Part shown: in pieces, positions 40,102-50,200 of the stretch
How positions within the stretch are numbered: the stretch's first letter is position 1
Layout of the letters: the number at the start of each line of letters is the position of its first letter
Assembly (NCBI RefSeq): GCF_900110505.1
Contig: NZ_FODZ01000001.1
Coordinates: 397,856 to 461,855, forward strand
DNA from: Luteibacter sp. UNC138MFCol5.1
GTDB lineage: Bacteria; Pseudomonadota; Gammaproteobacteria; Xanthomonadales; Rhodanobacteraceae
Length of the DNA stretch: 64,000 nucleotides
Direction: 5' to 3'
Notes under the pieces: generated by a model
The model's database searches: none
Told to the model about the DNA's origin: nothing
The model's input: the letters and a program-made list of their open reading frames with translations, nothing else
Translations under genes and position numbers: made by a program

Positions 40102-41388
40102 TCACGCCGGTCTTTCCGCTTCCAGTGGTTGCCCGCACGCTTCCACGCGCGCCTCGAGCAGCCGACGTTCGCGCTCGTTGCGGGTCATGGCGGCGGCGCG
40201 GCGGAACGCGTCGCGCGCCTTGTCGAGCCGGCCGAGGCGGAAGAACAGGTCGCCGAGGACGCTCGGCAGGAGGTGGTAGTCGCGCAGGGCCGGCTCGTCG
40301 GCGAGGGCCTCCACGAGCGGAAGCGCCGCCGCGGGACCCTCGGCCATCGACACCGCCATGGCGCGGTTGAGTTCGACGACGGGCGACGGCAGCACGACGA
40401 CGAGTTCGGCGTAGAGGTTCGCGATACGCGACCAGTCCGTGTCCTCGGCCCTCGTGGCGCGGGCATGGCACGCCGCGATCGCGGCTTGCAGGGCGTAGGG
40501 GCCGCGCTCGCCGCCCAGCCGCGTGGCGCGCGCGAGAGCCTTCTCGCCGCGGCCGATGAGCAGCCGGTCCCAGCGACGGCGGTCCTGCTCCAGCAACAGG
40601 ATCGGCTCGCCATGCGCATCCACGCGGGCGCCCATGCGCGACGCCTGCAACTCCATCAGCGCGACGAGGCCATGCACCTCGGGCTCGTCGGGGACGAGTT
40701 CGGCCAGGACGCGGCCGAGGCGCTGCGCCTCCTCGCACAGGGCCGGGCGCATCCAGTCGCCACCCGCCGTCGCCGCGTAGCCTTCGTTGAAGATGAGGTA
40801 GAGGACACGCAGCACGGCCGCGAGCCGTTCGCCGAGTTGCGCGCCGCGCGGCACCTCGTAGGCGATGCCGGGGGGGGCGAGGCTGCGCTTCGCGCGCACG
40901 ATGCGCTGCGCGATCGTGGGCTCCGGCAGCAGGAAGGCGCGCGCGATCTCGTCGGTCGAGAGGCCGCCGAGCAGGCGCAGCGTCAGCGCCACCTGCGCTT
41001 CGACCGACAGCACCGGATGGCACGCGGTGAAGATCAGTCGCAGCATGTCGTCGCCGATGTCGTCGTCGAGCCGGTCGATCAGTCGCTCGTCCTCCGACTC
41101 GAGGAGGCCTTCCATGTCCTGGCCGAGCGCTTCCAGCTTGCGGCCCGCCATCCGTTCGCGCCGGATGCGGTCGACGGCGCGCCGCTTCGCCGTTTGCGTC
41201 AGCCAGGCGCCGGGGTTCCTCGGCACGCCCTGATCCGGCCACTGTTCCAGCGCGGCGACGAGGGCATCCTGGGCGAGTTCCTCCGCCAGGCCGACGTCGC
41301 GCACCATCCGCGCGATGGTCGCGATGATCCGCGGCGACTCGATCTTCCAGATCGCGTCGATGGCGCGATGGGTGTCGTGCGTCGTCAT
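40102..41388 (-). CDS. ECF42-type RNA polymerase sigma factor
   Basis: A 428-residue sigma-70 family protein, far longer than a normal ECF sigma (about 190). Sigma2 (about 10-80) reads AIWKIESPRIIATIARMVRDVGLAEELAQDALVAALEQWP and sigma4 (about 115-175) LTLRLLGGLSTDEIARAFLLPEPTIAQRIVRAKR. The long C-terminal part (about 185-428) has helical TPR-like and DUF6596 character, typical of the ECF42 group, whose C-terminal region controls activity. That group is regularly encoded beside YciI/DGPF proteins, as here. The ATG at 41388 was chosen because it begins MTTHDTHRAIDAIWKIESP. It follows the YciI gene at 41441 by 52 bp. Confidence 0.88.
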   Translation of the reverse strand: MTTHDTHRAIDAIWKIESPRIIATIARMVRDVGLAEELAQDALVAALEQWPDQGVPRNPGAWLTQTAKRRAVDRIRRERMAGRKLEALGQDMEGLLESEDERLIDRLDDDIGDDMLRLIFTACHPVLSVEAQVALTLRLLGGLSTDEIARAFLLPEPTIAQRIVRAKRSLAPPGIAYEVPRGAQLGERLAAVLRVLYLIFNEGYAATAGGDWMRPALCEEAQRLGRVLAELVPDEPEVHGLVALMELQASRMGARVDAHGEPILLLEQDRRRWDRLLIGRGEKALARATRLGGERGPYALQAAIAACHARATRAEDTDWSRIANLYAELVVVLPSPVVELNRAMAVSMAEGPAAALPLVEALADEPALRDYHLLPSVLGDLFFRLGRLDKARDAFRRAAAMTRNERERRLLEARVEACGQPLEAERPA

Positions 41389-41440
41389 GGCCACGCATGA
41401 CAGCATCGGCCGTCATGCGTGGCAAGCCGCGTTGCCGCAA

Positions 41441-42211
41441 TCAGGGTGCGGCGGGCATCAGTTCTTCCATCCGGTACAGCTCGCGGATCTCGAGCCGAGC
41501 GTCGTCGCCATCGGGGAACGGATAGGTCGCGATCCACGCGAGCACATCGTCGAGGGTGTCGACGCGGAGTACCCAGAAGCCGGCGACCATCTCCTTGATC
41601 TCGGCGAACGGACCGTCGAGCACGGTCGCCTTGCCGCCGCTGAAGGCGACGCGCTTCGCGTGCCGACTCGACGACAGGCCCTGTCCCGCGATCAGGTGGC
41701 CGGCGTCCTGGCCCGCGCGGTTCGCCTCGGCCATGCGCCCGAGGATCTCCGGGCCCGGGTCGAAGTCCGTCTCGCTACGCTCGTTGGCCTTGAGCATCAC
41801 CATGAAGCGCGGGCGTGACGACTCCCCTTCGCTCGGGTCGCCGAAACCCGAGAGGCCACCGGGGCAGCCGATCGGACGGATATCGATCCGTGCGTCGCCT
41901 CCGGCGTCCTCGACCGGCCAGCCTTTCACCCATTCGACGGCTTCGTCGATGGACGCGGCGTCGATGATGCTGAAGCCCGCGATCAGCTCGCGCGTCTCGG
42001 CGAACGGCCCGTCGACGACGATCGGTTCGCGGCCCGGGCCGAACGTCACGCGCACGCCCTCGCCACTGGGCTTCAGCCCTTCGCCGGCCAGGAAACGGCC
42101 TTCCGCCGCGAGGGTGTCGACGTAGTCGCCCATCGCTTCGATCAGCTCGCGGGTGGGCCGCGTACCCGCCTCGGTCTCGTCGTCCGCCTTGCGCAGGATC
42201 AGGAATCGCAT
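41441..42211 (-). CDS. YciI-family protein with two DGPF domains
   Basis: A 256-residue protein made of two YciI/DGPF domains in tandem. The first (about 1-115) holds VVDGPFAETRELIAGFSIID and the second (about 130-245) TVLDGPFAEIKEMVAGFWVL; both carry the DGPF motif. Such proteins are linked to ECF42 sigma factors, whose stress target is unknown. The gene overlaps no other but lies 7 bp after the VOC gene and 52 bp before the sigma gene, all on the same strand, so the cluster is one transcript. Confidence 0.88.
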   Translation of the reverse strand: MRFLILRKADDETEAGTRPTRELIEAMGDYVDTLAAEGRFLAGEGLKPSGEGVRVTFGPGREPIVVDGPFAETRELIAGFSIIDAASIDEAVEWVKGWPVEDAGGDARIDIRPIGCPGGLSGFGDPSEGESSRPRFMVMLKANERSETDFDPGPEILGRMAEANRAGQDAGHLIAGQGLSSSRHAKRVAFSGGKATVLDGPFAEIKEMVAGFWVLRVDTLDDVLAWIATYPFPDGDDARLEIRELYRMEELMPAAP

Positions 42212-42218
42212 GGGCGCC

Positions 42219-42689
42219 TCAGGCTTCCGGCTTCGGATCGGGGCCGTTGATCATCCAGGGGATGTCGAAGCGGTCGGTGAACATACCGAAGCCGGTGGAC
42301 CAGAATGTCGGTCCGAACGGCATCTCGATCGTGCCGCCGGGCGAGAGCGCGTCGAAGGCCCTGCGTGCGTCCTCGACGTCGTCGAAGCCGAGGGTGATCT
42401 TGAAGCCTTCGAACCTGAGCGGCGGTTCATGGGCCTCGCGCACGGCGTCGGAGCCCATGATCAGGTGCCCGTCGACCGAGAGACTGGCGTGCATGACGTA
42501 ATTCCTGTCCCGCGCCACGCGCATGGCGTCGGCCGACGGTCCTCCATGGTTTTCGGCCTGCGCCCCATCGGGCTCGGGCATCTCGCTGTAGTGGTGCTTC
42601 TCGACGATCTTGCCGCCGAGCGCCCTGGCATAGAAATCGAATGCCTCTTCGCACGTACCGGGGAAGAACAGATAAGGCTGAACGGTCAT
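42219..42689 (-). CDS. VOC-family (PhnB-like) protein
   Basis: A 156-residue protein of the glyoxalase/bleomycin-resistance superfamily, PhnB-like branch. It begins MTVQPYLFFPGTCEEAFDFYARALGG and has GFKITLGFDDVEDARRAFDAL and PFGPTFWSTGFGMFTDRFDIPWMIN, the usual end. AAGGAG precedes the ATG at 42689. It sits in the sigma-factor cluster between two YciI-type genes. The reaction is unknown; catalytic metal residues are not all obvious. Confidence 0.87.
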   Translation of the reverse strand: MTVQPYLFFPGTCEEAFDFYARALGGKIVEKHHYSEMPEPDGAQAENHGGPSADAMRVARDRNYVMHASLSVDGHLIMGSDAVREAHEPPLRFEGFKITLGFDDVEDARRAFDALSPGGTIEMPFGPTFWSTGFGMFTDRFDIPWMINGPDPKPEA

Positions 42690-42712
42690 GACGGACTCCT
42701 TGTGTCGGTGGA

Positions 42713-43141
42713 TCAGGCTTTGGATGCCAGTTCGGCGCGCAGGCGATCTTCCTGCGCACGCGCCTCGGCGGTGAATTCGGGACCGAAGTCCTCGGCTTCG
42801 AAGACCCGGCGGATTTCGATCTCGGATTCGCCGTGCTCGAACGGGTTGGGTGCGCGCTTCATCCATTCGATGGCTTCGTCGAGCGAACGTACCTGGATGA
42901 GCCAGAAGCCGGCGATGAGCTCGCGCGTCTCGGCGAACGGGCCGTCGAGGACGTCACGGCGGTCGCCGGCGTAGCGGATGCGGGCGCCTTCCCGGCTGGG
43001 GTGCAGGCCTTCGCCAGCGAGGAGCACTCCCGCGCGGACGAGCTCCTCGTTGAAATTGCCCATGGCCGTCAGCAAGGCCTCGCTCGGCATCTCGCCCGCC
43101 TCGGACGCGCTCGTCGCGCGGACCATCACCATGAATCGCAT
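42713..43141 (-). CDS. YciI/DGPF-domain protein
   Basis: A 142-residue single-domain YciI protein. It begins MRFMVMVRATSASEAGEMP and carries VLDGPFAETRELIAGFWLIQVRS with the DGPF motif. It is the first gene of the four-gene cluster YciI, VOC, double YciI, ECF42-type sigma. The gap to the VOC gene is 23 bp. The upstream 126 bp to the HWE kinase gene likely carries the cluster's promoter, which ECF42 factors often recognise themselves; I see no motif I can name with confidence. Confidence 0.88.
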   Translation of the reverse strand: MRFMVMVRATSASEAGEMPSEALLTAMGNFNEELVRAGVLLAGEGLHPSREGARIRYAGDRRDVLDGPFAETRELIAGFWLIQVRSLDEAIEWMKRAPNPFEHGESEIEIRRVFEAEDFGPEFTAEARAQEDRLRAELASKA

Positions 43142-43267
43142 CGGTAGTCTCCCGGTCTGGCGCCGGGACGATTCCCGGCGTACATGGGGACGTCGATTGT
43201 GACGCGCCCGAATCGACAAGGGCGACCGACATTTCTTCAACGCTCGTCGCCCGGCGGTGGCGATGGG

Positions 43268-43915
43268 TCAGGCGCGGACGGCGGGCGCGTCGAAAACGGC
43301 CCTGACGCCGTCGGCCTCGAAGCGCACCGCGGGCTCGCCGGAGGCCCGGCCCGACACCTTCTCGATGAAGCACGTGCCGAAGCCGCGCCGTGCGGGGCGA
43401 ACGACTGCCGGACCTCCGCGCTCCTTCCATTCCAGGCGGGCCTCGCCGCGCTCGCGAGCGGGATCGAACGACCAGGTGAGCTCCACCGTGCCCTCCGCCG
43501 TCGAGAGGGCGCCGTACTTCGTCGCGTTGGTGAGCAGCTCGTGGACGGCCATGGTCACGGAGACGGCCGTCCCGGGGTCCACGGCCAGCGGCGGTCCCGA
43601 GAAGGTGACGCGTGAGTGGCCCGGATCGTGCGGGGCGACGGCATCGGCGACGACCTCGTCCAGTGCCCTGAGGGACGATGCGGGCGCGAGGAGCAGGTCG
43701 TTCGCGCGAGCGAGGGCTCGCAGTCGTGTCCCGAACGCCGCCATGGAGCAATCGAGCGGGCGGTCGTCACGGAAGCTCTGCATGGCGATCGCCTGCACCA
43801 CCGTCAGCATGTTCTTCATACGGTGGTTGAGATCGTCGATGACCAGCCGCTGGGCGCACGCCATGTCGCGCCACGCGGCGAGGTCGTCGAGGGAACTGGT
43901 CGCGTCGTTTCTCAT
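43268..43915 (-). CDS. HWE-type sensor histidine kinase without a sensor domain
   Basis: A 215-residue soluble kinase. The phospho-acceptor His31 is in LVIDDLNHRMKNMLTVVQAIA, the dimerisation motif of the HWE/HisKA_2 family. The ATP-binding part shows VHELLTNATKYGALS (N-box), LEWKERGGP (the W-x-E motif that names the family) and RRGFGTCFIEK. The N-terminal 20 residues cannot form a sensor, so input must come from another protein or from dimer partner. No response regulator is next to it. It is divergent from the alpha-2-macroglobulin gene across 309 bp. Confidence 0.88.
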   Translation of the reverse strand: MRNDATSSLDDLAAWRDMACAQRLVIDDLNHRMKNMLTVVQAIAMQSFRDDRPLDCSMAAFGTRLRALARANDLLLAPASSLRALDEVVADAVAPHDPGHSRVTFSGPPLAVDPGTAVSVTMAVHELLTNATKYGALSTAEGTVELTWSFDPARERGEARLEWKERGGPAVVRPARRGFGTCFIEKVSGRASGEPAVRFEADGVRAVFDAPAVRA

Positions 43916-44224
43916 CGTGACGCCACAATAAACGAATAAATCAGCGCGTTACATGACGTTACGCACCCGTCGTGAGCCAGGTCACGCTGCGAATAATCCG
44001 ACACGATTTTCAGAATTCTTCCATTGCATTCCCAGGGGACGGACGATCGATGGGGCTGCCTCCGATGTGCCAGAATCCGGTCGTCGTGGCGGCCGATGCC
44101 ACGCGCAGGATGACTCTGGGGATACGAATCGACTGGCTGGCTCGCCGCGCATGCGCGGCGGGTTGGCCGCGACGTATCCGCGGCACGGCGGCGGCGCCGT
44201 CACTCACGCTTCGGACCGGAACAC
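43916..44224. other. 309-bp divergent intergenic region with a perfect palindrome
   Basis: No gene is visible here. The first third is AT-richer and likely holds the kinase promoter. At 44143-44160 there is a perfect 18-nt palindrome, CGCCGCGC-ATGCGCGGCG, upstream of the alpha-2-macroglobulin gene; it could be a regulator site or a hairpin in the leader. I find no recognisable sigma-factor box. Confidence 0.6.
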
Positions 44225-47200
44225 ATGGATCTGCTTCGTTTCCTCGCCCTTCTCCCCCTCCGCCTCGTGCAGGCACTGTTCCGTTTCCTCGGCTGGGTGC
44301 TCCGGCCGGTCTTCGGCAACATGGCCTGGTCCGCGCCCGCCTGGGTGCCGGCGACGGGCCGCGTCGCCCGGACGCATCCGCTGAAGTTCGCCGGCAGTAT
44401 CGCGGCGGTGCTGGCGCTGGCCGCCGCCGGCTGGTTCGGCTGGCACTGGTGGCAGAACCGCCCCCGGCCGGTGGAGCCCGACCGCATCACGTTCGAGGCC
44501 CCGGCGCCGGCGGTGACCGACTACGAACGCGTCCCCGCGGACATCCACCCGCTGGTGGTCACGTTCTCCGCGTCCGCCGCGCGTCTCGAGGCGCTCGGCA
44601 AGCCGGTCACCGACGGCATCGCGATGGAGCCGAAGCTCCAGGGCCAGTGGACCTGGGACAACGACCGCGTGCTGCGCTTCGCGCCGGCGTCGGACTGGCC
44701 GGTCGGGCGCAAGATCGACGTGCGCTTCGACAAGGCGAAGGTGTTCGCGCCACAGGCGCTGCTCGCGGACGATCACTTCACGTTCGACACGGCGCCGTTC
44801 ACGGCGAGGGTGGTCAAGGGCGAGTTCTACCAGGACCCGCAGGATCCGACGCGCAAGAAGACGATCGTCCACCTCGGCTTCAATTACCCGGTGGACGCGG
44901 CGCAGCTCGAGAAGCGGATCGGCCTCGAACTGCGCAACGGCAACGAAAAGCGGGGCGACGCGCTCAAGTACACCGTGACCTACGACGAACACCGCCTCAA
45001 CGCGTTCGTCCACTCGCAGCCCCTGCAGCTTCCCCGTGACGACGGTTCCGTGGCGCTGAAGCTCGAAGAAGGCGTGGTCAGCAGCCGCGGTGGCGAAGGT
45101 ACCGAAAAAGCGCTCGAGACCGCCGTGCGCGTGCCCGGCCTGTACAGCCTGAAGATCGACGACGTCTCGGCGACGCTGGTCGACAACGAGCGGTTCGAAC
45201 CCGAGCAGGTGGTCGTGATGCAGTTCGGCGGCCCGGTGAGCGATGCCGAGCTGGCGAAGAAGCTCCACGTCTGGGCCCTCCCGCTCGACGACGACAAGCA
45301 CTACGCCATGTCGTCGATCGGCGAGGCCGACCTGCGCGGCTTCACCGCGCTCAAGCCGGAGGTCGTGCCGACGGAGAACGACTGGTCGGAAACCCAGAGT
45401 TTCCGCTACCACGCGCAGCCGGGGCAGCGGATCTACGTGCGCGTCGACAAAGGGATGACGTCCTTCGGCGGTTACGTCATGCCGCGGCCGCGGAGCGACC
45501 TGCTCACCGTGCCCGATTACCCGCGCCTCCTGCGCTTCATGGCCGACGGATCGTTGCTCTCGCTCAGTGGCGACCGTCACATCTCGGTGGTGTCGCGCAA
45601 CCTGCCGGGCATGCGCATCGAGGTCGGCCGCGTGCTGCCGGACCAGTTGCAGCACCTGGTATCGCTCAACTCGGGCAGCTATGCGAAACCCGAGATGTAC
45701 GGCTTCACGCCCGACCACATCGTCGACCGCTTCGTGAAGAAGGTCGCGTTCCCCGACGAAGGGCCGGGCAAGGCGCATTACGAAGGTTTCGACCTGGGCC
45801 AGTACCTCGCCGCCGGCAAGCGCGGCGTGTTCCTCCTGAAGCTGTCGGGCTACGACCCGAAGGCCGAGCGCGAAGCGCGCGAGCGAAAGGAAAAGGCCGC
45901 CCGCGAAGCGGCCGCGCGAGAGGCTGGCGCCGATCCGGATGCCGCGGCGGCCGAGGCCGCCCGCAGCGACGACGATATCGACTTCACGCCCTACGACTGG
46001 CCCCGCGACGAGCGTCTGGTCGTCATCACCGACCTCGGCGTCATCGCGAAGAAGTCGCTCGACGGCAGCCAGGACATCTTCGTGCAGTCGATCCGGAGCG
46101 GTTCGCCGGTCGCCGGCGCCTCCGTCGCCGTGATCGCGAAGAACGGCAGCACGCTCCTCACGCAGACGACCGGCGGCGACGGCCGCGCGCATTTCGCCAA
46201 CCTCAAGGGCTTCACACAGGAGAAGGCTCCTGCGATGTATGTGGTACGCCAGGGCGAGGACCTCTCGTTCCTGCCCGTGAGCTCGTACGATCGCTCGCTC
46301 GACTTCTCGCGCTTCGACATCGGCGGTGAGCCCAACGCGCACAGCCAGGGCCAGTTGTCCGGCTACCTGTTCTCCGATCGAGGCATCTACCGGCCGGGCG
46401 ATCTGTTCCACATCGGCATGATCGTCCGCGCGAACAGCTGGACGCGAAGCGTCGCCGGCATGCCGCTCATCGCGGAGATCGTCGACCCCCGCGGCACCAC
46501 GGTGCGCCAGCAGACCGTTTCGATGGACGGCGCCGGATTCGCCGAGCTCGAGCACACCACGTCGGAGACTTCGCCGACGGGCAACTGGACCGTGAACCTG
46601 TACATCGCCAAGGACGGCAAACCGTACTCGCAGATCGGCAGCACGACGGTGCAGGTGAAGGAGTTCCAGCCGGATCGCATGAAGGTATCGGCGAAGCTTT
46701 CCTCCGCCGTGCCGGAAGGGTGGGTGAAGCCAGCGCAGCTCAAGGCCATGGTCGACGTGCAGAACCTTTTCGGCACGCCGGCGGCCGATCGCCGGGTGGA
46801 AGGCTCCCTTACACTGCGCCCTGCCTTCCCCTCGTTCCCCAGCTACAAGGATTACCACTTCTACGACATCCGCCGCGCGAAGGAAGGCTTCGAGGAGAAG
46901 CTCGCGGACGCGAAGACCGACGACAAGGGTCACGCCGAGTTCGCGCTGGATCTTTCGCGCTACGCGGATGCGACGTACCAGCTCTACTTCCTCGCCAAGG
47001 CGTACGAGGCCGAAGGCGGTCGCAGCGTCGCGGCGTCGACGCAGGGCATGGTGTCGTCCAACGACTGGCTCGTCGGCTACAAGTCGATCGACAACCTCGA
47101 TTACGTCAGCCGCGACGCGAAGCGCAGCGTGAACCTCGTCGCCATCGATCCATCGGCGAAGCGGATGGCGCTCGCCGGTCTGAAACAGGCGATCGTCGAG

Positions 47201-50200
47201 ACGCGCTACGTGTCCGTGCTGACGAAGCAGGATTCCGGCGTATTCAAGTACGAGTCGAAGGCGCGCGAAACCACGATCTCCGAGACGCCGCTGTCGATTC
47301 CCGCGGCCGGCGTCGACGTGGCGCTGCCGACCGACAAGCCGGGCAACTTCGCGCTGGTGGTGAAGAACGCCGATGGCAAGGAAGTGAATCGCGTCGCGTG
47401 GTCGGTGGCGGGCGAGGGCAACGTGTCGCGTTCGCTCGAACGCAACGCCGAGCTCCAGCTCACGCCTTCGAAGAAGGACTACGCGCAGGGCGAAACCGTC
47501 GATATCGCGATTCGCGCACCCTACGCGGGCAGCGGCCTGATCACGATCGAACGGGATCGCGTGTACGCGCACGCGTGGTTCCACGCCGACTCGACGAGTT
47601 CCGTGCAGCACATCGCGGTGCCGGCCGACTTCGAGGGCAACGGGTACATCAACGTGCAGTACGTGCGCGATCCGTCGTCCGACGAGATCTTCATGAGCCC
47701 GCTGTCCTTCGGCGTCGTGCCGTTCTCGGTCAACATGGATGCCCGGCGCGACGCGATCGCGGTGGATTCGCCGTCGCTGGTGAAGCCCGGGGACACCGTC
47801 ACCTTCCACGTCACCTCTCCGGTGCCGACGCGCGCCGTGGTGTTCGCGGTCGACGAGGGCATCCTGCAGGTCGCGCGCTACAAGCTCGGCGATCCGCTGC
47901 AGTACTTCTTCCGCAAGCGCATGCTCGAGGTCTCGACCTCGCAGATCCTCGATCTCATCATCCCCGACTTCCAGAAGCTGATGGCGATGGCGGCGCCGGG
48001 CGGCGACGCGGACGGCGCGATCGGGCGGCAGCTCAATCCTTTCCGCCGTAAGCGCGACAAGCCGGTGGCTTACTGGTCGGGCATCGTCGATGTCGACGGA
48101 TCGCGCGACCTGACCTATAAGGTGCCCGACTACTTCAACGGCAAGCTGCGCGTCATGGCGATCAGCGTGTCCCCCGAACGCATCGGTACGTTCGAGGGCG
48201 CGACCACCGTGCGCGGCGATTTCGTGCTCTCGCCGAACGTGCCCACCACCCTCGCGCCTGGCGACGAGGCCGAGATCAGCGTCGGCGTCGCCAACAATCT
48301 CACCGGTCTTGGCCGGAAGGAGGTACCGGTCGCCGTGAACCTGAAGGTGGGCCCACAGCTGCAGATCGTCGGCAACGCGTCGGCGACGCTCGGCTTAGGC
48401 GAGATGCGCGAAGGCGTCGCGATCTTCCGCGTGCGCGCCACCGATCGCCTCGGCTCGGGCAACCTGACGTTCACCGCGGGATACGGCGGCAAGTCGGCGA
48501 AGCAGGGTGTCGACCTCTCGGTGCGGCCGGCGTCGCCGATGCGCACCGACCTGGCCTTCGGTCGCGTCGACGCCCACGGACGCGCGGATGTCACGGGATT
48601 GCGCGACATGCATGACGAGTACGCACGGCGTGACGCCGCGTTCTCCACCGTGCCGCTCGTGCTCGCACGCGGGCTCGCCGCCTACCTCGTCGACTTCCCG
48701 CATTACTGCACGGAGCAGGTCATCAGCGCCGCGATGCCCGCACTCGTGCTGGGGCAGCGGCCGGAGTTCGGCGACGTGAAACCGGCGCGCATGTCCGACG
48801 GCGACACGCCCCCCGCGGACCCCGTCGCCGCGCTCTTCGACACGCTGCGCGCGCGCCAGAACGGGCAGGGTGGCTTCGGCCTGTGGACGGCTACGCCGGA
48901 TACCCACGCCTTCGCCACCGACTACGCGGTGCATTACCTGGTGGAAGCCGGCGACCGGGGAGTGGCGGTGCCGCACGACCTGCTCGCCTCGGCGGATAAC
49001 GCTCTTCGCCAGATCGCCGCCGACGACACCGACGACTCGCTGCCGGCGATGCGACAGCGCGCCTACGCGATCTACCTGCTGACGCGGCAGGGCAATGTCA
49101 CCACCAACGACCTGGCGTCCGTGCAACGCCGCCTGCAGGAAGTCCATGCGAAGGTATGGAAGGACGATCTCGCGGCGGCCTGGCTGGCGGCGTCGTACCA
49201 GTTGCTGCATCAGGACAGGCTTGCCGCAGACCTGATGTCGGGCCCACGCAAGCTACTCGGCCGCAAGCCGGCCGACGAGCCTTACGCTTACGAGTCTTAC
49301 TACGACGCGCCGATTCGCGACGCCACGGTCCTCTACCTGCTCTCGAAGCACTTCAGCGAGCAGGCGAAGGCGCTGCCGCCGGAGACGATCGAGAACCTCG
49401 TGCGTCCGCTCGGCAAGGGTCGGTACAACACGTTGTCCTCCGGCATGATCATCCTCGCGCTCGATGCCTGGGCGAAGGAAGCCGGCGGCGACGTCGCGAA
49501 ACTCTCGATCGGCGCGGTGGCGGCGGACGGCAAGGTCACGCCGATCGGCACGCCGAAGGGAGCCATCGTCGATGGCCGCTGGACCGCCGGCACGCAGCGT
49601 CTGCGGATGGTCGACGATGCCGACGCTCAGGCCTGGTATGCCGTCTCCCAGACGGGCTTCGATCGCAAGCCCTCGACGGAGACGCGCAAGGATGGCATCG
49701 AGATCACGCGCAGCTACACGGACGCGAAAGGCAAGGCGATCGACACGGTGAACACGGGCGACGAGATCGACGTCCATCTCCGCATCCGCTCGACGCGCGA
49801 CGGAGGTATCCCCGATGTCGCCATCGTCGATCTGCTGCCGGGCGGCTTCGAACCCGTGCTCGATACGAGTCCACCGGCGCAGCCGCAGGCGGGCGCCGCG
49901 GAAGATGGCAGCGAAGCGTCCGGGGACGAGGGTGCGGAGGGCGAGGGCGACGAGACACCGGCCTGGCGTTCGCCCATCGGCACGCCCGAGTCCACGTGGA
50001 CTCCGGAGTATGCCGACGTGCGCGAGGATCGCGTGGTGGTCTATGGCTATGCGAGCCGCGACGTCCAGGAGTTCGTCTATCGCATCAAGGCCACCAATGC
50101 GGGTCGCTTCGTCGTTCCGCCGGTTTTCGCCGAATCGCTCTACGACCGCGGCGTGCAGGCGCGGGCCCCGGGCGGCGGCACGATCGCGGTGGAGAGGAAG

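Noticed and set aside
44204..47809. 1201-codon open frame antisense to yfhM
   Set aside because: GC-rich third positions keep the opposite strand open; its peptide is Arg/His/Val-rich without domains, while the sense frame has clear A2M motifs.
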